64,000 nucleotides of DNA from Paraconiothyrium sp. Pb-2020. Lineage: Eukaryota > Ascomycota > Dothideomycetes > Pleosporales > Didymosphaeriaceae. The stretch's first letter is position 1; each line of letters begins with the position of its first letter. Below the pieces are notes generated by a model. It saw only the letters and a program-made list of their open reading frames with translations. It did no database searches and had not been told where the DNA came from. Below are positions 1 through 9,594 of this stretch, piece by piece. The translations under genes were made by a program, and so were the position numbers. Location of the stretch: contig JAJUBI010000001.1 in assembly GCA_022419385.1 (NCBI GenBank), positions 3,844,001 through 3,908,000 on the forward strand, in the 5' to 3' direction.

Positions 1-1494
1 CAGACGTGCTGGCACTCTGGAGCGATAATTTCGACTTCCAAGCGCCGCGGAAAGGCTTCCTGCATAGCGTACTCAAGGACTACGAGCTGAACGGCAAGAC
101 GATCCACACGCACATTGTCTCGGATCACTATGCCGCGCGAGTTAGAAATTTGCACGCGTACGACTCCGTGAGCCGAGACATAGTGTCACGATGGGCATAC
201 CCGCTGTGCCCTGACAGTAACCTCGTACAGGGCCAATCGTACCGGTTACAGAAAGGGAACATATACAAAGAGGAGGGAGTTATACTAGCACGGGATTGCG
301 TTATCCTTCCGAAGACAGTCATTGGGCGTGGCACCAGCATCGGAGATGGCAGCGTAATCAAGAACAGCATCATAGGGCGACATTGCATCATTGGTAAAGG
401 CGTGACCATTGACGGCGCGTATCTATGGGATTACGCAAGCGTTGGGGATGGCTCAACTATCAAGAAATGCATTATCGCGGATGAAGCTTCGATAGGAAGG
501 AGGTGCACCATTGATTCTGGAGCTCTCATCTCATATGGAGTGACGATCGGCGAGGGTACTACGATTCGGGGTGAACATAGAATCACCAAAGCAAGCAGGA
601 GACGTGATGCGGACGAGCCTACGTTTGATAAGAGCACGGATGCGACTATTGTTGGCGCGGGTGGAGTTGGATTTGAATTCCAGGATTCGGATGAGGAAGA
701 CGAAGACGAGATTGTAGACGGCCTCGTCGCTACTAATTCCATGTACAACTTCGCAAACCTATCGCTTGAGTCAATATCTACGCTCAACTCGGAGTCTGAA
801 GACGACGTCGACTTTGAGTTCCGACACGACCGCTCCGCTGCAAGTAGTTTCCGCTCTGTCGGCTCTCAGGACAGCCAACACGCCGCCAATTTCGATCATG
901 ATGCTTCGGCTAGCATCTACGATTCGCTCGAGCAGGGCCACGAATCAGCAAACATCCAACTGGAGTTGACGGCACTGCGTATGAGCACGAATGCCTCAGA
1001 CCACCAAGTCCGTCGTGCCGTGGTCGTGGCTTTCGTTAAACGCATCACATCACTTGTCAAGTCTGGCACCAGCGTACGGGAGGCTGTGGCGCAGGTGTTT
1101 TCGCAACACAAAGACTTGGTGAGTAACCCTACCGATTCACGTTCAGGTATATGCTTACCTCATGTCTTCAATTTAGGTCGACCGCTCGATCTTCGACAAG
1201 GCCAGTTCAAGTAAAGTGGATCAAGTTGATTTCCTGCTGCTCTTACAAGCAGACCTTGCACACCGAGACAACGGCGATGCCATACTGCTGAGTGCTGCAA
1301 CTAAGCTAATCGAGCTAGACAGTATTGAAGATGACGGCGTTCTGCAATGGTGGGAGGATGCGAAATCGGCAGAGAGCGAAGAATTGAAGAAGGTAAAAGC
1401 GAAGACGCAGCAGTTGATTGATTACTTGAACCAATCTTCAGAGGAGGAGAGCGACGAAGACGATGAGGATGATGATGACGAAGATTCGGAGTAG
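1..1494 (+). CDS. GCD6: Translation initiation factor eIF2B epsilon subunit, C-terminal part (5' end outside window)
   Basis: Catalytic epsilon subunit of eIF2B, the cytosolic guanine-nucleotide exchange factor that recharges eIF2 with GTP. The frame is already open at base 3 (D-V-L-A-L-W-S-D-N-F-D), so the nucleotidyl-transferase-like N-terminus lies left of the window. Visible parts: left-handed beta-helix hexapeptide repeats (ILPKTVIGRGTSIGDGS, then IIGRHCIIGKGVTIDGA), an acidic low-complexity linker, and a C-terminal W2/HEAT exchange domain ending in an acidic aromatic tail (LQWWEDAK, then D/E-rich). One intron, 1119-1176 (58 nt, GTGAGT...TTTAG), restores the frame; exons are <1-1118 and 1177-1494. 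Identification rests on recognised family sequence. The truncation is only the window edge. Confidence 0.93.
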
Positions 1495-2402
1495 TTATAT
1501 ACCACGGTGAAGACACAAATAATCAACATTATAGTTTATGAAGTTACTGCATGGGTCGGTCTGTCACTGAGGGACGTCGTGGACACATGTCCGCTCCAAA
1601 TTTAGAAGTATTGCTGCCTGTGAACAAGGCAGGCAGCCGCAAAAGTGGGCTTTTGATGCTGCGCGATAGAGGTATAGTAGAGGCGTTGCCTCCGCTAGTA
1701 CGCCGTGCCTTGTAGACCAGGCATCCATACGCTAGATACCCTGAGGGCTACTTCTGAGTTTCGATAATTCTCATCCATCGCCATTAAAGTTGCAGAGATT
1801 GAGTAAATAATGCCCGGGCTGTTGTGGGTAGTCTCTCCTGTATCTAGGGACCCCCGTTGTGATGTACCGTGATCATAAGAGCTGAATTCAGTTACTCCAC
1901 AGCTGCACGCGAGTAGACTATGTTGAACATGTGGCGCGGGTGCTTATAACTCAGCTCGCGCGCAGGCAACTGCGGCAGCACCTCACGGAAGGTGGCGGTG
2001 ATTGCCAAATCCGGCTTAGGCCCCGTGCCCGCATCCCGCCGACTCGTGCCTGCCCTGCTGTTCCCAATGTCTCAACCCGGCCTGGACCTGTGACTCTGTA
2101 AAGCTGACATATTCACCAGCTTTGCTTCGCCTTTTCCTATCTTGTCCTGCCTACCGCCACTCAACCTCAATACACTCTCTTTCCCCTGTTTCCTTCGCTC
2201 ATAGCTGCTGGTCTCGTCATCGCGGCGGGATCGGCTCTCCCAGAACATCACCACGCCGCCCTCAACCGCTTCCCGCAAGCGAAAGGCAGACGATATAGCA
2301 GACCACCTCGCACCCTCCGCTGCTCCACCGAGTAAGAGAAAGACCCCCGATACCGCAGTCGACCTGCCCGCCACACCTGTCACGACGACAGCCTCACCCG
2401 CC
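1495..2402. other. Intergenic region between eIF2B epsilon and RBR ligase genes
   Basis: About 900 bases without a supportable gene. It holds the 3' flank of the eIF2B-epsilon gene and, from about 2050, a C/T-rich leader expected just upstream of the next start codon. Open frames on the minus strand here are shadows of that leader and first exon. Confidence 0.6.
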
Positions 2403-4165
2403 ATGGACTCCGATGACGACTTCAACAGCTCGCAGGCGAGCGGGGACGACTTCTTGGATGACCAGGACAGCGACCTTGGTCTCGAAGATGGTAAGAACAT
2501 CTCGAGGTTGTGTTCTGGCGGGGACCTGACATATTACTATAGACTCCGACTTCGACATGGACCAGGATGACGTGGGCTTCGAGTCGCAGGATAAGGACAT
2601 GGGCCCCCGAAAGCAGGCTTACGAGGTGGATTTCAAAGTTTACGACCCTAAACAAATACAAGGCTCGCAGGACAAACAGATCGATGAGGTGTCAAGCATC
2701 CTCGGCCAGCCGCCCGAAGCGACCGCGATCCTCCTACGTCACCTGCGGTGGAACAAGGAACGCTTGATCGACCGATACATGGACAATCAAGAGGAAATTC
2801 TTGAAAGCGCTGGTCTAGGAGAGACTGCGGCGAATAATCCGCCTAAGATCTCGAAGGTCGCGGGTTTCGTTTGCGATATCTGCTGCGAGGACGATGCCAG
2901 CTTAGACACGTTTGCGATGAAGTGCGGACACCGGTTCTGCGTCGATTGCTACCGGCAATACTTATACACCAAAATCAAAGAAGAGGGAGAGGCAGCCCGC
3001 ATCAGGTGCCCCGGGGACGGGTGCAACCGAATAGTGGACTCGAAGTCTTTAGACCTGCTAGTAGCAGAGGAACTCAGAGATCGGTACGTTAACACCGTAC
3101 TCTATTCTATACGTGCATGCCCTCTCTGATCCACGTTGGGCAACACTTGTGCAGCAACACTCACCTTGTAAATTGGCGCTGACGCACGCTTACAGATACC
3201 ACGAATTGCTTACACGAACGTACGTCGACGACAAAGACAACCTGCGATGGTGCCCCGCGCCGAACTGTGTGTACGCTGTAGAGTGCGGTGTTAAGAATAA
3301 GGACTTGATGCAGATCGTACCGACCGTCCACTGCGAATGCTCTCACGACTTCTGCTTTGGCTGCGGGCTCAACGATCACCAGCCCGCGCCTTGCGCTTTG
3401 GTGAAGATGTGGCTAAAGAAGTGTGAAGACGACTCCGAGACAGCTAACTGGATCTCCGCAAACACAAAAGAATGTCCTAAATGCAACTCGACTATAGAAA
3501 AGAACGGTGGCTGCAACCACATGACCTGCCGAAAGTGCCGTCATGAGTTCTGTTGGATGTGCATGGGAGTATGGTCTGAGCACGGCACTAGCTGGTACAA
3601 CTGCAACCGGTTCGAGGAGAAGAGCGGTTCGGAAGCGCGAGATGCTCAGGCCAAGAGCCGAATGTCGCTCGAGCGGTACCTGCACTACTACAATCGATAC
3701 GCCAACCACGAACAATCAGCGAAGTTGGACAAGGACATATACCTCAAGACGGAGAAGAAAATGCAACAGCTGCAAAACACAACAGGCATGTCATGGATCG
3801 AGGTACAATATCTCGATACGGCGTCGCAAGCTCTGCAACAGTGCCGGCAAACACTCAAATGGACCTATGCCTTCGCATACTACCTGGCACGTAACAACCT
3901 TACTGAGATTTTTGAGGACAACCAGAAGGATCTGGAAATGGCAGTGGAGAACTTGAGCGAGATGTTTGAGAAGCCTGTCGACCAACTCCAGGGGCTGAAG
4001 GTCGATATGATGGACAAGACGTCATACTGCACTAAGCGGCGGGTCATTCTTCTCAATGACACAGCTGAGAACCTGAAGCAAGGTAAGATATGATCCTGCG
4101 TGCAGTATTCGGATCATACTAATGCTACTGCAGGCAACTGGGAATTCAACGTGAAGTTCTCGTGA
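2403..4165 (+). CDS. Ariadne-type RBR E3 ubiquitin ligase
   Basis: RING-between-RING ligase: RING1 recruits an E2, ubiquitin passes to a catalytic cysteine in RING2, then to substrate. Exons 2403-2490, 2543-3083, 3196-4082 and 4134-4165 give 515 aa. An acidic N-terminus (S/D/E-rich) precedes a UBA-like segment; RING1 begins near residue 139 (CDICCEDD...CGHRFC); the IBR includes CECSHDFCFGCG; RING2 begins near residue 303 (CPKCNSTIEKNGGCNHMTC), its last cysteine (about C324) being the predicted catalytic one. The coiled-coil Ariadne domain follows, and the protein ends with the conserved ENLKQGNWEFNVKFS split by the last intron. Length is normal for the family (HHARI, fission yeast Dbl4). The ATG at 2403 is the first in frame. 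Confidence 0.93.
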
Positions 4166-4640
4166 GCATGAATCCATCTTGAAGCAGACATGATGGAGAG
4201 GACACACTCCACTGCTCAATGCCTACCTTATCACGAATTGACTCTTCATGACACTTACATACATTTCCCTTGATTTACTATTGTACAGCATGGCCTTGCG
4301 CATTCCCACTCTCTTCTCTCAACACGGCCTTCGATCCGCAGTAGCAAGTACGGGATGGGGTGGTATAGCAGGTAGAACGAGGCTCTGGAGACGCTTGCGG
4401 ATGTGGGTCGCTAGCCATTTATATGAACGCTGACGTATGTTGATGGTACGAACTGAACGAAACGGAAGGAAGGGAAGGCGTTTCTGGGACAGGGAATCTG
4501 GGTCTCTAGGTCGGTCAGAATAGCAGGCGAGCATGCATAGCATCAGCCAGTCTCTGTGTTTAGCGAATAGACGTGGTAGCGAAGGTTCGATGCGCGTGAT
4601 TCATAGGGTGATGGTGATGTTCGTCATTGCGGCAGTGGGG
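4166..4640. other. Intergenic region, RBR ligase 3' flank to start of module array
   Basis: Contains the 3' untranslated region of the RBR ligase and sequence without recognisable genes. A weak TATA-like GGTATAG at about 4361 has no ACTAAAA box downstream, so I did not count it as an array module. Confidence 0.5.
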
Positions 4641-4652
4641 AGGCTGGAGGGG

Positions 4653-4847
4653 TATAAATGCGCGAGACGGCGTTGCTGGATTCCTATCACGCTTGTTCTG
4701 CGCTTTGGGTAAGGGCTGAAAGGAACAAAAGTGGACACAATGGGGCGCTTTGGTCTCTGCCAAAACACGGGTACCTATCAGATATGTCTGGGCGCGTCCT
4801 GCGAAGACGAAATAACATTCCTAGCTCATGGCTTTCCGCCTGCATAG
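4653..4847 (+). repeat. Array module A
   Basis: TATAAATG at 4653; ATG at 4740 (+87) opens a 35-codon frame ending at 4847. Its last 100 bases closely match the same part of module B (shared GTCCTGCGA and a long match around GGTGCAGA...CATCACCACTG). The ACTAAAA box is degenerate here. Confidence 0.6.
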
Positions 4848-4855
4848 CCCGTTCA

Positions 4856-5071
4856 TGATAACGGTGCAGAGCATCACCACTGCTTTCTGCGGATGCTAGC
4901 GTAGCGATTGTGGGTATAAAAGGAGCGCGTAGGCACGAGGTGAGCTCTTCACTTGTTTACCTTCGAAGGGGGGACTAGAAAGGAGCACATACAATTGTCA
5001 TGAGGTGTGCGGCCTTTTGGACTAAAAGATACTCTTGCGCTATCATGGCTGGCTCCGTCCTGCGAGGATAA
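4856..5071 (+). repeat. Array module B
   Basis: Upstream dyad-like element 4856-4880, TATAAAAG at 4915, the palindrome CCTTCGAAGG at 4960, GACTAGAA at 4973 (+58), ATG at 5000 (+85), ACTAAAAG with its CTAAAA at 5022 (+107). The ATG opens 23 codons, including F-W-T-K and M-A-G-S-V-L, ending at 5071. Confidence 0.7.
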
Positions 5072-5118
5072 TAGCGACGTTTGTTGCGAGTGTCTTTCCA
5101 CCTCTGCAGCCTATTCAT

Positions 5119-5289
5119 GATGGTGGTGCAGAACGTCACCACTGCTTTCTGCTGGTGCTATCGTAGCGATTGTGGGTATAAAAGGAACGAATAGTCGCGG
5201 GGTGAGCTCTTTACACTTACTTACCTTCTCGCTGAGAGGGACTAAAAACGATCGGGAGCACGTTGATGGGGTGCTGGGTGGTGGTCTAA
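5119..5289 (+). repeat. Array module C
   Basis: Dyad-like element 5119-5142, TATAAAAG at 5177, GGTGAG...CTTACC inverted repeat, GACTAAAA at 5240 (+63), ATG at 5266 (+89), TCTAAAA with CTAAAA at 5286 (+109). The ATG frame stops after 7 codons because the TCTAAAA box is read one frame off; a second in-frame-looking ATGTCTGGC follows at about 5310. Confidence 0.7.
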
Positions 5290-5381
5290 AACTGGATAGC
5301 GGTGAATTATATGTCTGGCTCTGTCCTGGAAGGAAAAAGGTACTAGGTAATAGCATGTCTTGCTGCTTTGGCGGCGGCTGG

Positions 5382-5603
5382 TGATGATGATGAACCGCAG
5401 CATCATAGCTTTATGGTGTTAGCGTGTCCGTCGTGGGTATAAAAGGGGAGTTCTCGTTGCGGGGTGAGCTCTTTACACTTCCTTACCTCTTGCTAGGGGG
5501 GCCAAAAACCGCGTAGATGATTGTCATGTGGGGTGCTGGTTGGTGGTCTACGAGTGGAAAGAACCGCCCTATGTCTTGGTTCCGCGGCTCGGGAGAACCA
5601 TAA
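5382..5603 (+). repeat. Array module D
   Basis: Dyad-like element 5382-5405, TATAAAAG at 5438, the same GGTGAG...CTTACC inverted repeat as C, a GCCAAAAA variant of the ACTAAAA box, ATG at 5526 (+88), TCTACGA at +110. The ATG opens 25 codons ending at 5603. Pitch from C is 261 bp. Confidence 0.65.
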
Positions 5604-5638
5604 GCCGACTCAACCCCCTTTCGACATCGCTTTCCCGG

Positions 5639-5835
5639 TGATGAATACCATCTCCATGCAATGATGCGCTTAGTGCGAGGAGGCTATAAAACCCCGCTGT
5701 AGAAGAGGGTTGATCCTCACACTTCTTCTCTCCTCAGTGAGGGAGACTAAAATGGGGTAGATCCCAACCATGGTGTGTGTGCCGTGGTGCTCTAGAAGTC
5801 GAAATACAATCGAAACATGGGGGAGCGTTGGTTAG
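5639..5835 (+). repeat. Array module E
   Basis: TATAAAAC at 5685, inverted repeat 5728-5745, GACTAAAA at 5745 (+60), ATG at 5770 (+85), TCTAGAA at +107. The ATG opens 21 codons ending at 5835. Confidence 0.7.
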
Positions 5836-5869
5836 AAGGGAGTTAGACTCAGTGCCAGAGTTTTTGCCT

Positions 5870-6086
5870 GATGATGAGCATCATCGCCATGGGTTCGTGA
5901 TGCTAGAGCGGGAGATGGGGTATAAAAGATCGCTGTCAGAGGAGGGTAGCATGATACACGCTCACGCTGCTGGAGGATAGGGGACTAAAACTCCAAAAAC
6001 AAGGGATGATGGGCAGTGTTCTGTGGTCTCAAAAAGTTTTGGACAGCTTGCAGATGTGCGGACCGCTTGGGGACGGGAGCACATAG
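5870..6086 (+). repeat. Array module F
   Basis: The cleanest palindrome of the array, GATGATGAGCATCATC at 5870-5885, lies 36 bp before TATAAAAG at 5921. GACTAAAA at 5983 (+62), ATGs at 6006 and 6009 (+85, +88), TCTCAAAA at +107. The frame runs 25-26 codons to 6086 and contains L-W-S-Q-K and M-C-G. Confidence 0.75.
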
Positions 6087-6123
6087 AAGTCCCGCGTATT
6101 GCTTTCGGTACATGAACCGAAAT

Positions 6124-6325
6124 GAGCGATGCAGTCCGTCATCGTCGATTGCTGAATGTCAACATAATTACTCACTGGGCGATAGAATATACGAAGCTGG
6201 GCTCGCGTGTATATAAACAGTCATCAGGAGCAGGTTTCTCTCCTCACGCTGCACGCCTCTTCGTATGAGGATTAAAATCGGAAGAACAAGTTCGCATGGA
6301 GGTTTCCTCTGTTGTGTTCTAAAAT
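6124..6325 (+). repeat. Array module G
   Basis: TATAAAC at 6212, inverted repeat CCTC...GAGG 6256-6270, GATTAAAA at 6270 (+58), ATG at 6296 (+84), TCTAAAA with CTAAAA at 6319 (+107). The ATG frame is 8 codons. A further copy of the downstream motifs (ATGTCTTG...CTCTAAAA) follows at about 6343-6360. Confidence 0.65.
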
Positions 6326-6450
6326 TCATCTACTACGACTACATGTCTTGTTCTCTAAAACCATTTCCCGAGTTCGTCATGTCTACCTCGTGTGTGGTTT
6401 TGGATATCAATAAGGTGTTCAGGTCGGCATGCGATACAGAAGGACACTAT

Positions 6451-6774
6451 GATGAGCTTCATCATTACTTCTAGATTTTGGAAAATCCTGAGAATTGTGC
6501 AAGCCCACTAGCGCTTTGTCGGAGCACAAAAGCAGCTGATTTTGCGACAGAAGGGCTCCTTACACAATCTGAACTGCGCGATTAAAAGCTCTTCTGGAAC
6601 AGCACATGGGGCTTTGCTCTGTGGCACTCGAAAAAGATTCTCCGAAACTGTGGATGTCTGGACGCGTGCAAACGATAAGACGTCACGAGCCACGAGTATG
6701 TCGTCTGATCTTTGCGGTGGGACTGAGCTTTGATCGTGAAATCAAACCTGGACAATATCGGTCAACTTGTCGCT
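6451..6774 (+). repeat. Array module H (degenerate TATA)
   Basis: Dyad GATGAGCTTCATCAT at 6451-6465, CACAAAAG at 6525 in the TATA position, GATTAAAA at 6580 (+55), ATG at 6606 (+81), CTCGAAAA at 6627 (+102). The ATG opens about 56 codons. The TATA box has decayed, so activity is doubtful. Confidence 0.5.
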
Positions 6775-6787
6775 AGTAATGCAGACA

Positions 6788-7000
6788 ATGGTAGTCGTCA
6801 CCATTCTGCAATGCAGTGCCATCTTCTTAGTGACAGTCTGGTATAAAAAGTTGACAAAGTGTGCTCGACTTTCTGCTTCTTCCAGCACACTCTCCAGTGA
6901 AGCTTAAAAGAAGATGCATGGGCATACACTCCATGCCGAGGTTCTGTTTCCGCCTTTACAAAAGCGGCACAAGATGTCATAGGTAGAGTTGCTCTCGAAA
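6788..7000 (+). repeat. Array module I
   Basis: Dyad-like ATGGTAGTCGTCACCAT at 6788, TATAAAAAG at 6842, GCTTC...GAAGC inverted repeat 6875-6903, CTTAAAAG at 6902 (+60), ATG at 6933 (+91), TTACAAAA at +114. Confidence 0.6.
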
Positions 7001-7236
7001 ATTTACCCCCTTTCGATCCATGGGTTCTACTGGATCTGTCGCTCTCAAAACCCACCAACAACAAAACATGTTGTTCCTCGGTTGCCTGTTTTGCAAACAA
7101 GCATTCTCTAAGGGTATAAGTCTAGGATTTGGCAAGAATTTCCATCTAACAATAAGCCATGTGGGAGCTATTAGTGCGCGGACAGGGTTCATATAGTATT
7201 AACAGCAAGTCTACCAGCTCGTGCAAGGGATTGGGG

Positions 7237-7801
7237 TATAAAAGCGACCGAGAATGCAACTCTACAGAGCCACGCAATATCTTGATAATGTCTGCTACTA
7301 AAAGCGAAGCTACAAGTCTCTATGTTACTTTGCTGTGCTCTAAAATGTGCGTCTGGAGGTACCTACGTGCAGAACTACGCAGTCAAAAAGTGCTCAAGAG
7401 CTTATCATGTTATCGACTCCGAGCATGCTTTTTCAGCAAGATTCGATTCGTGGAGACGCTATGTGCTCGCTTCACTGTCAGAGCGCATAGCTGAGCCATT
7501 GGAGAACTGTCCATTTAGCACAGACAAGTTCGACGACCCCCGCACCTGCTTTCGTGAAAATTTGTCACTGTGGAGTTGCAGGCGTAGCCTGGGCATGAGC
7601 CAGAATAAAAATCCGCATTTCATGTCGTTGCTTGCTCTTCACCCAACAACACTCTTCAGTCACTTGAACGGGGGAAGAGCGCATGGATATGATCAGCCCG
7701 GAGCATTAGGAAGCTCCGTAACAAGTACCAATGTGGACCTGGGCACGAATATCTGGTCAACTTACCTGTTACCTTGTCCGTGGCTGTCCAAAAACATATG
7801 A
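7237..7801 (+). repeat. Array module K with a longer open frame
   Basis: TATAAAAG at 7237, ACTAAAAG at about 7297 (+60), ATG at 7322 (+85), CTCTAAAA with CTAAAA at 7340 (+103). Unlike the others, the ATG opens 159 codons to 7801. The predicted protein is Cys- and Ser-rich with no recognised domain or signal peptide, so a real gene is possible but weakly supported. Confidence 0.45.
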
Positions 7802-8052
7802 CGCATGGTTCGATGTTGAGACGCCTCTTGTAAAGAAACAACACTATTCGGGCTATGTTCTTTTTTCTTTTGGAAAGACTGCAATGGCATCCAAGAGCAT
7901 TGTCCTCCTGAGTCATACACTGGGTGGAGATGTCAAATGACCCACGGCCAAGATACATGTGAAATAGCCAAGGCATGTGTGAAAGTAGTAACTTCAACTA
8001 CAGCTTTGCGCCGCATGAGCGCCAATACGAGTCCGCTAGTGTCACTCTCGGG

Positions 8053-8357
8053 TACAAAATAGTTGCTTCCGCATCATTTCTGCTTCTACGCACACGCACT
8101 CGCTTCTCGAAGGAGACCACTAAAAGGATCGAGTGATGGCCATTATGGAGAGCTGTTCCTGGACTCGAGTACCACAAGTTCTAGTTCACGTTCACTTTCA
8201 CCATGTGTGGACTTGCTCGCGAAGGCTTCATAAAAGGAGAAGATGTCGTTGCTTGCCATTGCGAAGTATACTCATGTCCCCTTTTCTTTATGTGTTAAGC
8301 ACAACAAGAGGCCTTCTTGATCGGAGTCAATCTAAAAACTCTTATGCTCCACTTTGA
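8053..8357 (+). repeat. Array module M
   Basis: TACAAAAT at 8053 in the TATA position, CTTCTCGAAG inverted repeat at 8103, ACTAAAAG at 8119 (+66), ATG at 8136 (+83) opening 73 codons to 8357 with an early S-W-T-R. A partial second set follows: CATAAAAGG at 8229 and TCTAAAA at 8331 (+102). Confidence 0.5.
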
Positions 8358-8580
8358 TGACTGGACGGTGTTCTCAAATACGGAATGGGCCAAACTCGAT
8401 ATTTTTTGCTCTGTTTGACAGATGGGACTCTACAAGACATTATGTTTTTTTGTCACGCAGCTCTTCGGGTAGCAAATTTAGAGAAACTCACAAACAAGTT
8501 GATCACGTTGACCATGACTTCACCTGAACTATTTAACGTACAAAGACATGGCTGTTTAAACTAGCGCTGATCGGGCAGTG

Positions 8581-8724
8581 TATAAGTTGCCTGTTCGCGC
8601 AAGATATTGCTTCCGCACACTCCAGCCGGGATAACTCAAAGGCTTCCATGATAGTGGCATGGAAGAGTCACTCTGGCCTCAAAAGCTTTCCGGCTACTGT
8701 GGCATGTGTGGCTTTGCTCTCTAA
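8581..8724 (+). repeat. Array module N
   Basis: TATAAG at 8581, AACTCAAAG at about +52, ATG at 8659 (+78), CTCAAAAG at 8678 (+97). The ATG opens 21 codons ending 8724 with L-W-P-Q-K and M-C-G, matching module F (L-W-S-Q-K, M-C-G) although the surrounding DNA has diverged. Confidence 0.6.
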
Positions 8725-8855
8725 AACTAAAACCGGTCCATTCATGTTGTTCTTCCGCTTGGTGCTTACAAGTGCGCACGTGTCCACCACATATTATAGG
8801 CTGCACAAGCTTGGGTCGATAGAGGTTCCTAGGCTCACAACCCATGCAAGGATTT

Positions 8856-9224
8856 GATGATGAGCACCACCTGCTTCCATTGAAGATCTCTCTACTTTTA
8901 TATAGGCCGGAAGGGGTATATATACCACAATAGCGCGTGGTCTATTATTCACACTGCAGTATAATGAGGGAAAATAATACTTCGAATAGGTGCATGGGGT
9001 GTATCTCTCACTGTCCTCGAGAAATAGACCAGATTAAGCCACATGAGCTGGCTGACATGGACAGAAACGAATTAAATTGGGTATTTCTGTGTCTTGCCCG
9101 AGCTTCGTTCAGACACCCGCTCTGTGGAGTCTTTTTTGGTCGTCCAGATAAAGTATTGGACAGTACAGAGAGCTTGTCAGATAGTCCATCGACTTTTCAC
9201 AGCCTGGAGTCTATGTTCATGTGA
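8856..9224 (+). repeat. Array module O
   Basis: GATGATGAGCACCACC at 8856-8871 precedes TATATATA at 8917; ATG at 8994 (+77) opens about 77 codons to 9224. No ACTAAAA box is clear. It is the rightmost module with a recognisable upstream dyad. Confidence 0.4.
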
Positions 9225-9594
9225 GGAATTGAAGGGGGAAGTAATGGATCTATGAAAGAGTTGCAACCGCGGAGAAGCCACCATTGACCATGGGCGTAAA
9301 GCTCAATGTAAGTGCATTTGTAAGCATTGGCATTATTCCTGGACGGCAAGATCAGGTTCAGTCGCTATTGCCGAGCAGCGAGCGTGAATATGCGCCTGTC
9401 ATATTGGTAGAGCCTTGTAAGAAGTTTATATTTGTTCGCTGTTTGATCAAGGTTTACGCCGGAAGGGACGCAGGAGGTTTGGGGTATAAGCTCACACCTA
9501 GAGGGCAGAAAGTCGACACCTAACTACATGCTTTATCCTCAATGAGATTCATTATCTGGGCAGGTGTTGAAACCTACTTGTAGTAGCCACGTGA

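Larger units (their letters stand above)
4640..9495 (+). repeat. Tandem array of TATA-ACTAAAA-ATG modules, gene-free
   Basis: About 4.85 kb with no gene of ordinary size but a repeating promoter-like layout, all on the plus strand. TATA boxes or degenerate versions lie at 4653, 4915, 5177, 5438, 5685, 5921, 6212, 6525, 6842, 7115, 7237, 8053, 8581, 8917 and 9485. In the well-preserved modules an (G)ACTAAAA box starts 50-65 nt after the TATA box, an ATG 78-91 nt after, and a TCTAAAA-like box about 97-114 nt after (exactly 107 in modules B, E, F and G). A dyad-like GATG...CATC element lies upstream of many TATA boxes. Pitch is 261-262 bp for A to D, then irregular, and sequence identity falls to the right. 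I know no named element like this. Either micro-genes, small RNA units or degenerating 5'-end duplicates would fit. Confidence 0.75.

Noticed and set aside
4930..5480. GGTGAGC in modules B-D as a splice donor or spliced leader
   Set aside because: It lies about 30 nt after the TATA box, at or before the expected transcription start, and has no upstream exon.
4915..5600. Array modules as RNA polymerase III genes
   Set aside because: No A or B boxes and no T-run terminators at consistent positions; the TATA-to-ATG spacing fits polymerase II genes nearby.
7112..7200. TATAAG at 7115 as a full array module (J)
   Set aside because: No ACTAAAA box at +50 to +65 and no ATG at +78 to +91; counted only as a degenerate remnant.
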